Assembly (NCBI GenBank): GCA_964483625.1
Contig: CAZABB010000041.1
Location: 1-15,380 of the forward strand
Reading direction: 5' to 3'
From: JAFGQU01 sp964483625
GTDB lineage: Bacteria > Omnitrophota > Gorgyraeia > Duberdicusellales > 4484-171
Length of the DNA stretch: 15,380 nucleotides
In this document: one piece after another, positions 1 to 5,668 of the stretch
Numbering within the stretch: the first letter of the stretch is position 1
How the letters are laid out: every line of letters starts with the position of its first letter
Notes under the pieces: model-generated
Databases searched by the model: none
The model's input: the letters and a program-made list of their open reading frames with translations, nothing else
Told to the model about the DNA's origin: nothing
Position numbers and translations under genes: made by a program

Positions 1-597
1 CTCGAAATCGTCCACGCGCCGGTCCATGTAGGAACCCATCTTGATTATTCGTTCCATTACGGCAGTACATCCGAAGGCCGGCCGGCGAAGACCGCTGATG
101 AAATTCCGCTGGAGTGGTGCATGAAAGACGGCGTGCGTCTTGATCTTTCCCATAAAAAGGCGCCTGAGACCATCGGCGCCGCCGATATCGAAGCGGCGCT
201 TACGAAAACCGGCTATATGTTGAAACCCTTGGATATCGTGCTGATTTATACCGGTTCGGATAAGCTGTACGGAAGTCCCCGCTATTTTTCCGATTATCCC
301 GGGATGGAACCTTCCGGTATCGATTACCTCTTGGACCGCGGGATTAAGATTTTCGGAGTCGATACGATGGGGATCGATCGTCCTTACAAATATATGATGA
401 AAGATTTTCTTGAGAAAAAGGAAGCCAGTGCCTTGTGGCCGGTTCATTTTTACGGCCGCAAACGCGAGTTTATCCATATCGAACGTCTGGCGCGCTTAGA
501 GCAGGTGCCCGCTTACGGGTTCAAAGTCCATTGCCTGCCGGTACGCATCCGGCAGACCGGCGCGGCCTGGGCGAGAGTCGTCGCATTGCTCCCGTAA
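1..597 (+). CDS. PF04199 cyclase family protein (kynurenine formamidase-like hydrolase/cyclase), 5' truncated
   Basis: The frame is open from base 1, giving 198 residues with no start in the window, so the N-terminus is missing. Partial residues 9-19 read HVGTHLDYSFH, the metal-binding HxGTHxDxPxH signature of the PF04199 cyclase family with Ser in place of Pro. The C-terminus (VHCLPVRIRQTGAAWARVVALLP) fits the family's final strand. Known members are metal-dependent amide or lactone hydrolases such as KynB. Others, such as DpsY-like enzymes, act as late-ring cyclases in aromatic polyketide clusters. With a TcmN-like aromatase next door, a polyketide-cyclase role is plausible but inferred; the motif alone cannot separate it from a formamidase. 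The stop codon lies inside a heptamer repeat array beginning at 593. The internal ATG at 121 falls after the metal motif and is not a credible start. Confidence 0.85.
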   Translation, partial: LEIVHAPVHVGTHLDYSFHYGSTSEGRPAKTADEIPLEWCMKDGVRLDLSHKKAPETIGAADIEAALTKTGYMLKPLDIVLIYTGSDKLYGSPRYFSDYPGMEPSGIDYLLDRGIKIFGVDTMGIDRPYKYMMKDFLEKKEASALWPVHFYGRKREFIHIERLARLEQVPAYGFKVHCLPVRIRQTGAAWARVVALLP

Positions 598-624
598 CGC
601 GTATTGCGTAGTACGTATTGCGAG
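593..624. repeat. TATTGCG heptamer array (left composite, part 1)
   Basis: Two exact TATTGCG units (602-608 and 616-622) lie within related sequence. Bases 593-608 are the exact reverse complement of 4737-4752 (16 bp). The array includes the last codons and stop of the upstream gene. Confidence 0.75.
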
Positions 625-706
625 GAAAGAAAGGGAGAGTTTGGGCCAGAAATTCGTTGTAATTATTGAGTGGAATTTTAAGTGCTCATGCGAATCGTAT
701 TTTACA

Positions 707-735
707 CACGACGCGATACGCACGACGCACGACGA
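707..735. repeat. CGCACGA heptamer array (left composite, part 2), 29-bp inverted match to 4682-4710
   Basis: This is a degenerate 7-bp tandem array built on CGCACGA. All 29 bases equal the reverse complement of 4682-4710. It sits directly upstream of the aromatase ribosome binding site and is separated by 82 bp from the other half of the composite. No gene or clear promoter is visible in the spacer. Confidence 0.8.
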
Positions 736-740
736 AAAAA

Positions 741-746
741 GGAGGT
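741..746 (+). promoter_or_regulatory. Ribosome binding site deciding the aromatase/cyclase start
   Basis: GGAGGT lies 4 nt before the ATG at 751. It rules out a longer reading from 682, which would translate the repeat array. Confidence 0.85.
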
Positions 747-750
747 AGAA

Positions 751-1188
751 ATGGCGCATACGGTCAATTCAATCGTGATTAACGCTCCCTATGAAAAGGT
801 GTTTGATAGCAGTAACGATATCTCCCGCTGGAAAGAATTTTTCAGCGAATACACCGGGTCGGATGTGATCCGTACCGAAGGAAATAAGATTACATTCACC
901 CTTACGCATCAGAACGGAAATTCCTGGACATCCTACCGTCTGTTGTGTAAAGAAGACCGTTTTGCCTACGCGTCGCGTCTTGAGCCGATGTTTCCTTTTG
1001 AGTACATGAAGATCATCTGGCTTTACCGCGAAGTTGAAGGCGGGATCGAAATGACGTGGATTCAGGATTTCACCATGGATCAAGGTGCGAAATTCAACGA
1101 TGAACAGGTTGAGGAGATTATCAATAAACATTCCCGGGAGAATCTGAAGCGGTTTAAACAGTTGATTGAACAGGAAGTGCATGCCTAG
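751..1188 (+). CDS. TcmN-like polyketide aromatase/cyclase (SRPBCC/START fold)
   Basis: A 145-residue single-domain protein of the SRPBCC (Bet v 1-like) fold. Compared from memory with the N-terminal aromatase/cyclase domain of TcmN, the similarity is clear at both ends. NSIVINAPYEKVFDSSNDI (6-24) is followed by WKEFFSEY (27-34), and later come PFEYM and GGIEMTWIQDFTMDQGAKF. TcmN pocket residues Trp28, Phe32 and Tyr35 correspond to Trp27, Phe31 and Tyr34. Arg63 in WTSYR matches the catalytic Arg69. Family members fold a poly-beta-ketone chain and promote regiospecific first-ring cyclisation and aromatisation, working with ACP-bound intermediates. The start is set by GGAGGT at 741-746. The MFS gene overlaps the 3' end, and a cyclase and an SDR flank the pair. 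The family is clear; the actual substrate is unknown because no ketosynthase or ACP is visible. Confidence 0.87.
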   Translation: MAHTVNSIVINAPYEKVFDSSNDISRWKEFFSEYTGSDVIRTEGNKITFTLTHQNGNSWTSYRLLCKEDRFAYASRLEPMFPFEYMKIIWLYREVEGGIEMTWIQDFTMDQGAKFNDEQVEEIINKHSRENLKRFKQLIEQEVHA

Positions 1189-2308
1189 GAAAAGTTTCCT
1201 TCTTTTCTGTATCAGTTTCTTCACCCTTTCGTTCGGGGTTGCGGCGATGGCGGCGCTGATTCCTCAGGTGGCGCTCTATTTCGGGGTCATGCCTGAACAG
1301 GCGGCACCTCTGGTATGGCTGTATATGTTGCCCTACGGAGTCTGCGCGCTTATCTGGTCACCGCTTACCCGCCTTTTTGCGGTAAAGAAGATCCTCACCC
1401 TTACGATGGTCGCCTATAGTATCGCGACGTTCGGGTTTGCCTTTTCGGCAACGCTCCGGCAGGCCTGCGTTTTCCGGTTTCTGATGGGATGTTTTGGCTG
1501 CAGTTTCGTGCCGCTGATTCTGATCACGATCGGTAAAACCGTGCCCGCTCCCGGTAAATCGAAGTATGTCGGGACGCTGTTTGCTCTCTCCTATGTCTCT
1601 ACCTGCGTGAGTGTTTTTTTGAGTGGTTTTCTGCCCTGGCGCATATTATATCTTATCCCAGCGACGGTCAGCTTTGTGATCTTTTTGATTATCCCTTTTG
1701 TCCTAAAGGAGTTTGATTTTCGCCGGCAGGGAGCGAAGATCAGTTACCATGAAACCTTCCGCGATCGAAGCGCGTTGAGTTTTTTTGTTGTCGTGGTGTT
1801 GATCAGTTTTCTTTATCACAGCGTTCAGCAGTGGCTGGGAGTCTATCTGAAAACACATTTTGCCCTGCCCCAGGTGGCGATCAGCTCGGTCCTTACCGTG
1901 TCGATGGTAAGCGCGATGAGCATGGAATTCTCCGGAGGCATCCTGGCCGCCCGGATCGGCAATGTCCGTCTTACCCGTATCGGGTTCTTTGCCATGACTC
2001 TATTTTGTGCCGGCTTGATCTTTCTGCGGCAGTATCACCTTTTGTATGGAGCGATTATTTTATGGGGCGGCGGCTGGGCGTTAACCCATGTGGGGTTGTC
2101 TTCACATCTGGCCCATTTCCCCGATAAGATACTGCGGGATGCCTCAAGCTTAAACAGCGCCCTGCGTTTTTCTGCCGGGGGGTTGGGCGCGTGGCTGGGC
2201 GGGGTATCCATCGCTCATCTGGGGTATCAGATCCATTTTGTTGTCGTGGGAGCCGGGGTCTGTATTATCGGATTTTTTTTACGCCGGATGTTATATTGTC
2301 CGGGATAA
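1181..2308 (+). CDS. Major facilitator superfamily transporter
   Basis: About 375 residues, strongly hydrophobic throughout, with roughly 12 predicted membrane spans, the usual size and layout for an MFS permease in the inner membrane. A central charged stretch (KEFDFRRQGAKISYHETFRDRS) probably forms the cytoplasmic loop between the two six-helix halves. The motif-A region between spans 2 and 3 (PLTRLFAVKK) is degenerate. The ATG at 1181 overlaps the aromatase stop (1186-1188) by 8 nt, with AGGAAG at 1172-1177 as a close ribosome binding site. A TTG at 1166 is the in-frame alternative. The overlap indicates translational coupling, so export of the pathway product or an intermediate is the natural guess. 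Substrate specificity cannot be read from the sequence. Confidence 0.85.
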   Translation: MPRKSFLLFCISFFTLSFGVAAMAALIPQVALYFGVMPEQAAPLVWLYMLPYGVCALIWSPLTRLFAVKKILTLTMVAYSIATFGFAFSATLRQACVFRFLMGCFGCSFVPLILITIGKTVPAPGKSKYVGTLFALSYVSTCVSVFLSGFLPWRILYLIPATVSFVIFLIIPFVLKEFDFRRQGAKISYHETFRDRSALSFFVVVVLISFLYHSVQQWLGVYLKTHFALPQVAISSVLTVSMVSAMSMEFSGGILAARIGNVRLTRIGFFAMTLFCAGLIFLRQYHLLYGAIILWGGGWALTHVGLSSHLAHFPDKILRDASSLNSALRFSAGGLGAWLGGVSIAHLGYQIHFVVVGAGVCIIGFFLRRMLYCPG

Positions 2309-2326
2309 GGTAATCATTGTAAGAAC

Positions 2327-2331
2327 GGAGG
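2327..2331 (+). promoter_or_regulatory. Ribosome binding site deciding the SDR start
   Basis: GGAGG sits 7 nt before the ATG at 2339 but only 1 nt before the in-frame ATG at 2333, so 2339 is preferred. Confidence 0.75.
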
Positions 2332-2338
2332 AATGTAT

Positions 2339-3109
2339 ATGGGAAATCAGTTAAAAGGTAAAGTATGTATTGTTACCGGCGCTTCCGGGGGAATCGGAAA
2401 AGCGATTGTGGGAAAACTTGCCGCCGACGGCGCGGCGCTGATTCTTGCCGCGCGCCGGCTGGAGGTGCTTGAGGAGCTTAAAAATACGCTCCCCGGCAAG
2501 GAGCGTATCGTCTGCGTACGGTGCGATGTGACCAAGCGTCAGGACTTGGAGAATCTGGTTGCGACCACATTGAAGCAGTTTGAAAGAATAGACGTTCTGG
2601 TGAACGGAGCCGGAGTCTCAAGTCAGTATCCGTTCTGGCAGCAGCCGGTTGAGGATATCGAGAAAGTGATGTATACCAATTATTACAGCTACGTGATGCT
2701 GGCCCGTCTTGTGGTGAATCAGATGAAAGAACAGCATTCAGGACATATCATCAATATTACCAGCGGTTCGGTGATGGTCGACCCGCCGCCGCGGAATTTC
2801 ATCGTTTATACGTCTTTGAAAGTGGCGTTGCGGGCATTTGCCAAAGGTCTTTTCTGGGAGATGCGTGATTTCGGGATAAAGATTACCTCTATTTTTCCCG
2901 GGGTGACCAAAACGCCGCTTACGGGTAAACTGAAAGAAGTCACTCTTAATGAGGACAGGCTGTGTTCGGTTGAATCGGTGGCCGATACGGTGATGTTTGC
3001 ACTCAGGCAGGAGGTAAACGTTAATCCGCTCGAGCTTGCGGTGATCAACCAGAAGACGCCCTGGACCAAACCGGTGATACCATTTAAGCAACAACATCCG
3101 AACAAATGA
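2339..3109 (+). CDS. Short-chain dehydrogenase/reductase (classical SDR)
   Basis: A 256-residue NAD(P)-dependent oxidoreductase with a Rossmann fold. The cofactor motif TGASGGIG is at residues 13-20. An NGAG variant of the usual NNAG follows, and the catalytic set is Ser144, Tyr157 and Lys161 (YTSLK), with the expected 13-residue Ser-Tyr spacing. AARR after beta-2 suggests an NADP(H) preference. PGVTKTPLTG matches the post-catalytic PG motif. The C-terminal tail (KPVIPFKQQHPNK) is short and basic. It follows the MFS gene by 30 bp. Beside the aromatase/cyclase, a ketoreductase role on a polyketide chain is a reasonable inference, but its sequence looks like a general SDR and is not diagnostic of the ActIII subgroup. 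A 111-bp gap holding an octamer inverted array separates it from the next gene. Confidence 0.9.
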   Translation: MGNQLKGKVCIVTGASGGIGKAIVGKLAADGAALILAARRLEVLEELKNTLPGKERIVCVRCDVTKRQDLENLVATTLKQFERIDVLVNGAGVSSQYPFWQQPVEDIEKVMYTNYYSYVMLARLVVNQMKEQHSGHIINITSGSVMVDPPPRNFIVYTSLKVALRAFAKGLFWEMRDFGIKITSIFPGVTKTPLTGKLKEVTLNEDRLCSVESVADTVMFALRQEVNVNPLELAVINQKTPWTKPVIPFKQQHPNK

Positions 3110-3110
3110 A

Positions 3111-3142
3111 GTCACAAGGTCACATAGTCACAGGGTCACACG
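3111..3142. repeat. GTCACANN octamer array, left arm
   Basis: Four consecutive 8-bp units begin two bases after the SDR stop: GTCACAAG, GTCACATA, GTCACAGG, GTCACACG. The last unit pairs with the right arm at 3194-3202, and CACATAG (3121-3127) pairs with CTATGTG (3179-3185). Confidence 0.85.
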
Positions 3143-3170
3143 TTCAAAGAATATGTGGAAAATATTTTTT

Positions 3171-3203
3171 GCGTGTGTCTATGTGTCGTATGACGTGTGA
3201 CCT
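3171..3203. repeat. Octamer array, right (inverted) arm
   Basis: This is a degenerate reverse-complement copy of the 3111-3142 array. CGTGTGACC (3194-3202) is the exact complement of 3134-3142. Together with the AT-rich 3143-3170 spacer it could form an imperfect hairpin just upstream of the radical SAM ribosome binding site. Confidence 0.7.
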
Positions 3204-3207
3204 GTAG

Positions 3208-3214
3208 AAAGGAG
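3208..3214 (+). promoter_or_regulatory. Ribosome binding site deciding the radical SAM start
   Basis: AAAGGAG lies 6 nt before the ATG at 3221. It excludes the upstream GTG at 3197, which falls inside the repeat. Confidence 0.85.
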
Positions 3215-3220
3215 AATGAT

Positions 3221-4681
3221 ATGAAGATAATGTTTGTGATGCCGAAACTGGGGGCGTGGGCAACCCATGGTATTCATCGTGCGCCGAATCAGCTGTATGC
3301 CCAATGGGGTGCGTATATCCGGGAGAAAGGGTATGAGGACCTCCAAGTGCTCGATTGCCGGGCGCTGGAGATCCCCATGGATGCGATGGTCGAGAACGTG
3401 AAGGAAAAGAATCCCGATGTGGTCATGCTGGGAGATATGCTTCATTCTTACGGAGGGTTTGCGATCCTCTGGTACTTTAATGAAACGGCCTCACGGATTA
3501 AGCAGGCTCTGCCCAATACAAAAATTATCGTCGGGGGGTTGTGGTATTCTTCCATGCCGATTTTTACGCTGGAGCAGAATCCGGCAATCGATTACGTGGT
3601 GATGTCGGAGGAAGAGGCCTTTTGTGATTTGATCAAAACAATCGATGAAAAGAAACCGGTAAAAGATATTGCCGGGGTGGCATCGCGTGTTGACGGGAAA
3701 GCCGTCATGGGGCCGCATCGTCCCCTCAATCTCTGTCTGGATAGTCTGCCGCTTCCGGCGTATGATCTGTTTCCTATGGATAAGTACGTGGGGCATACTC
3801 ACTGGAAACCGTTTGTGGAAATGGTTACCTCGCGCGGCTGTCCGTCGGCGTGTACATTCTGTTACGAATGGGATCAGTATGATCCCCGCCATCCGGAGGA
3901 TTTTTTAAAATGGCGCGCGAAATCGCCCGAGCGGGTTATTGAGGAACTCGAATTGCTGCATCATAAATTCGGAACCAAGGTCGTGGTTATTCAGGATGAC
4001 AATTTCAACGTGAATCCCGAGCGGGTGAAGAAATTCTGTGATTTGAAAAAAGAAAAAAACAACCCGATCAAATGGGTCTCACTCGGGAGGGCGATTGACT
4101 GGGTGAACTGCGAGAAGATTCTGCCGCTGATGAAAGAGACGGGATTGTTCATCGGTGTGTTCGGGATTGAAGTGACGACGCCGGAGGAACTGAAAAAAAT
4201 CGCCAAAGGAATTACCGTTGATCAGATCAGAAAAACGATCGAGATTTTGAGGAAAAACAACGTCGCCGTCGTTGCCGACATCATGATGGGATTCGATTAT
4301 GATACAGAAAGCATCGTCAAGCAGCGGTTTGAATTTACCGATGAGGTCGATCCCGATATTTTGTGGATCGGATATGTCACTCCCGCACCCAATTCTCCGA
4401 TCTGGAAGAGAGGTACCAGTAAGGGGCTGATCGATCCGAAAAAGATCGACTTCTTGAAATGGGATTTTCTGCATCCGGTGATGCCGACCGACCATCTTTC
4501 GGTGGAGGATCTGGGCAGGCTGGGGGCCTGGTGTATGCGGGAATTTTTCTCCAAGCCCGGCCGGGTCCAGAGAATCATGTACAGTGAATTCGATCAACTG
4601 GCGAAGTTGTGTTTTCAGGATGTCATGCGCGGCGTCTCCCAGTGGGAAGAGGGCGCGGTGAAAGGGAAAAAACACATCTAA
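3221..4681 (+). CDS. Cobalamin-binding-type radical SAM enzyme (class B methyltransferase/BchE-like architecture)
   Basis: A 486-residue protein. Residues 1 to about 150 form a Rossmann-like B12-binding-type domain, with alternating beta strands (MKIMFVMPKLG, PDVVMLGD, KIIVGGLWYSS) and the VMSEEE segment typical of this architecture. The radical SAM cluster motif is Cys207-x3-Cys211-x2-Cys214 in TSRGCPSACTFCYEWDQ, followed by a TIM-barrel-like core (VVVIQDDNFNVN, ADIMMGFDYDT). The C-terminal part is family-specific. Such enzymes bind a [4Fe-4S] cluster and SAM and carry out C-methylation, ring formation or other radical chemistry, releasing 5'-deoxyadenosine and/or S-adenosylhomocysteine. The canonical DxHxxG cobalamin-ligand motif is not visible, so cobalamin, if bound, may lack a protein histidine ligand. 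The gene lies inside the putative polyketide operon, where methylation or oxidative cyclisation of the product is a fair inference. Confidence 0.88.
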   Translation: MKIMFVMPKLGAWATHGIHRAPNQLYAQWGAYIREKGYEDLQVLDCRALEIPMDAMVENVKEKNPDVVMLGDMLHSYGGFAILWYFNETASRIKQALPNTKIIVGGLWYSSMPIFTLEQNPAIDYVVMSEEEAFCDLIKTIDEKKPVKDIAGVASRVDGKAVMGPHRPLNLCLDSLPLPAYDLFPMDKYVGHTHWKPFVEMVTSRGCPSACTFCYEWDQYDPRHPEDFLKWRAKSPERVIEELELLHHKFGTKVVVIQDDNFNVNPERVKKFCDLKKEKNNPIKWVSLGRAIDWVNCEKILPLMKETGLFIGVFGIEVTTPEELKKIAKGITVDQIRKTIEILRKNNVAVVADIMMGFDYDTESIVKQRFEFTDEVDPDILWIGYVTPAPNSPIWKRGTSKGLIDPKKIDFLKWDFLHPVMPTDHLSVEDLGRLGAWCMREFFSKPGRVQRIMYSEFDQLAKLCFQDVMRGVSQWEEGAVKGKKHI

Positions 4682-4710
4682 TCGTCGTGCGTCGTGCGTA
4701 TCGCGTCGTG
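4682..4710. repeat. CGTCGTG heptamer array (right composite, part 1)
   Basis: This is the exact 29-bp reverse complement of 707-735, starting one base after the radical SAM stop codon. It is a degenerate 7-bp tandem array. Confidence 0.8.
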
Positions 4711-4733
4711 CGTTTTTTACAGAGAAGGGTGTG

Positions 4734-4778
4734 ATGCGCAATACGCGTTACGCAATACGCAATACGAGAAATATATGA
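4734..4778 (+). CDS. Repeat-encoded 14-residue upstream mini-ORF (putative leader)
   Basis: An ATG at 4734, preceded by GAAGGG (4724-4729, 4-nt gap), opens a 14-codon frame: MRNTRYAIRNTRNI. It ends at TGA 4776-4778, which overlaps the amidohydrolase ATG (4775-4777) as ATGA. The coding part is almost entirely the heptamer array. It has the best ribosome binding site in this gap, better than that of the downstream gene, so it may deliver ribosomes by termination-reinitiation. Translation is unproven, and the match could be coincidental. Confidence 0.4.
   Translation: MRNTRYAIRNTRNI
4737..4768. repeat. CGCAATA heptamer array (right composite, part 2)
   Basis: About four 7-bp CGCAATA-type units, one diverged (CGCGTTA). 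The first 16 bases are the reverse complement of 593-608. The 26-bp spacer from part 1 carries the GAAGGG ribosome-binding-like sequence. Confidence 0.8.
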
Positions 4779-5668
4779 TTTGTGATGCCCATATTCATTT
4801 CATCCCCCAGGAGCTATCAGTCCATACAACTTTTTATAAAGGGATATGGACCGATCAGGCCAAGCTCTGTTGTTTTCTCGATGAACACCGTATTGGTAAA
4901 GCGCTGCTTGTGTATCCTTCCACCGATGCTCATGTTCAAAAGGATAATGCCCGGGTCTGCCGCATGTATAATGATGCGGCTCAGGCGATCTCCAGCGGTG
5001 ACCAGCGCATTCTTGCCGCCGGATTGATTAACATCGATGATCTTTCTACTCTTACCGAACAGGTCGTTCAGTTAAGAAAACAGGGGATGAAGGCGATTAG
5101 TCTCGCTTCAAGTTATGGAGGGAAGTTCTTTACCAAAGAACTCGAACCTCTCTTTGCTGCTGCGGCGGGAGAGCATCTTCCCGTTTTCGTCCATCCCCAG
5201 ACGATTAATCCCATCGGGTTCGACCGGATACAGGATCCGCTTCTGATGCCGGTTTTAGAGTATAGTCTGGACAGTTCGATGTTTCTGGGGCTGCTTATGA
5301 CCGAAGGCATATTGCAGAAATACGATGTACAGTTTATTTTCTCCTCATTAGGCGGGATTATCCCGTTTTTGAAGGATCGGTTTGACCGGGTGTACACGAT
5401 GTTGCGGGCCCGCGGTATCGTGAAGGACCTGAAAAGGATGCCGTCGGAGATTTTACGTCGCGTGTATGTTGATACCTCGGGGAATTCTCTGGAACATATC
5501 CGCATGGCGATAGAACTTTTCGGAGAAGATAAGATACTCTGGGGGTCGGATTATCCGGTTTGTCCCGATGTTCGTAAAAATCTTTCGTCGCTTGAGGAGT
5601 TAGGGCATCAGGTAAAGAGAGATATTGTCGCGGGCAATTTCCTCACGCTCTTTTCTTCGGAGGCATGA
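4775..5668 (+). CDS. Amidohydrolase family 2 (PF04909) TIM-barrel enzyme
   Basis: A 297-residue metal-dependent hydrolase or decarboxylase. The N-terminus MICDAHIHF carries the HxH metal motif (His6, His8). FVHPQ supplies a further ligand (His140), and LWGSDYPV holds the conserved Asp259 at the end of the barrel. Layout and size fit the ACMSD/amidohydrolase-2 group, whose members hydrolyse C-O or C-N bonds or decarboxylate aromatic and dienoic acids without redox. The ATG at 4775 was chosen because the motif begins immediately after it; a longer reading from 4694 would translate the heptamer repeats. Its own ribosome binding site is weak (GAGA, 4766-4769), and it is overlapped by the repeat-encoded mini-ORF. 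It ends in a TGATG overlap with the next gene. Decarboxylation or ring opening of an aromatic intermediate is possible but unproven. Confidence 0.85.
   Translation: MICDAHIHFIPQELSVHTTFYKGIWTDQAKLCCFLDEHRIGKALLVYPSTDAHVQKDNARVCRMYNDAAQAISSGDQRILAAGLINIDDLSTLTEQVVQLRKQGMKAISLASSYGGKFFTKELEPLFAAAAGEHLPVFVHPQTINPIGFDRIQDPLLMPVLEYSLDSSMFLGLLMTEGILQKYDVQFIFSSLGGIIPFLKDRFDRVYTMLRARGIVKDLKRMPSEILRRVYVDTSGNSLEHIRMAIELFGEDKILWGSDYPVCPDVRKNLSSLEELGHQVKRDIVAGNFLTLFSSEA

Noticed and set aside
623..706. Promoter in the spacer of the left composite array
   Set aside because: TTGAGT at 666-671 has no acceptable -10 box at 16-18 bp.
682..750. Upstream extension of the aromatase/cyclase gene
   Set aside because: It would translate the heptamer array, whereas GGAGGT at 741-746 sits correctly before the ATG at 751 and TcmN similarity begins there.
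496..759. Minus-strand reading frames, here and elsewhere
   Set aside because: They lie opposite well-supported genes, have no recognisable motifs and lack ribosome binding sites; they are shadow frames.
3111..3203. CRISPR array
   Set aside because: The units are 8 bp, contiguous and degenerate, with no spacers and no cas genes nearby.
4694..4774. N-terminal extension of the amidohydrolase
   Set aside because: The added residues come from the repeat arrays, and the conserved DAHIH motif begins right after the ATG at 4775.
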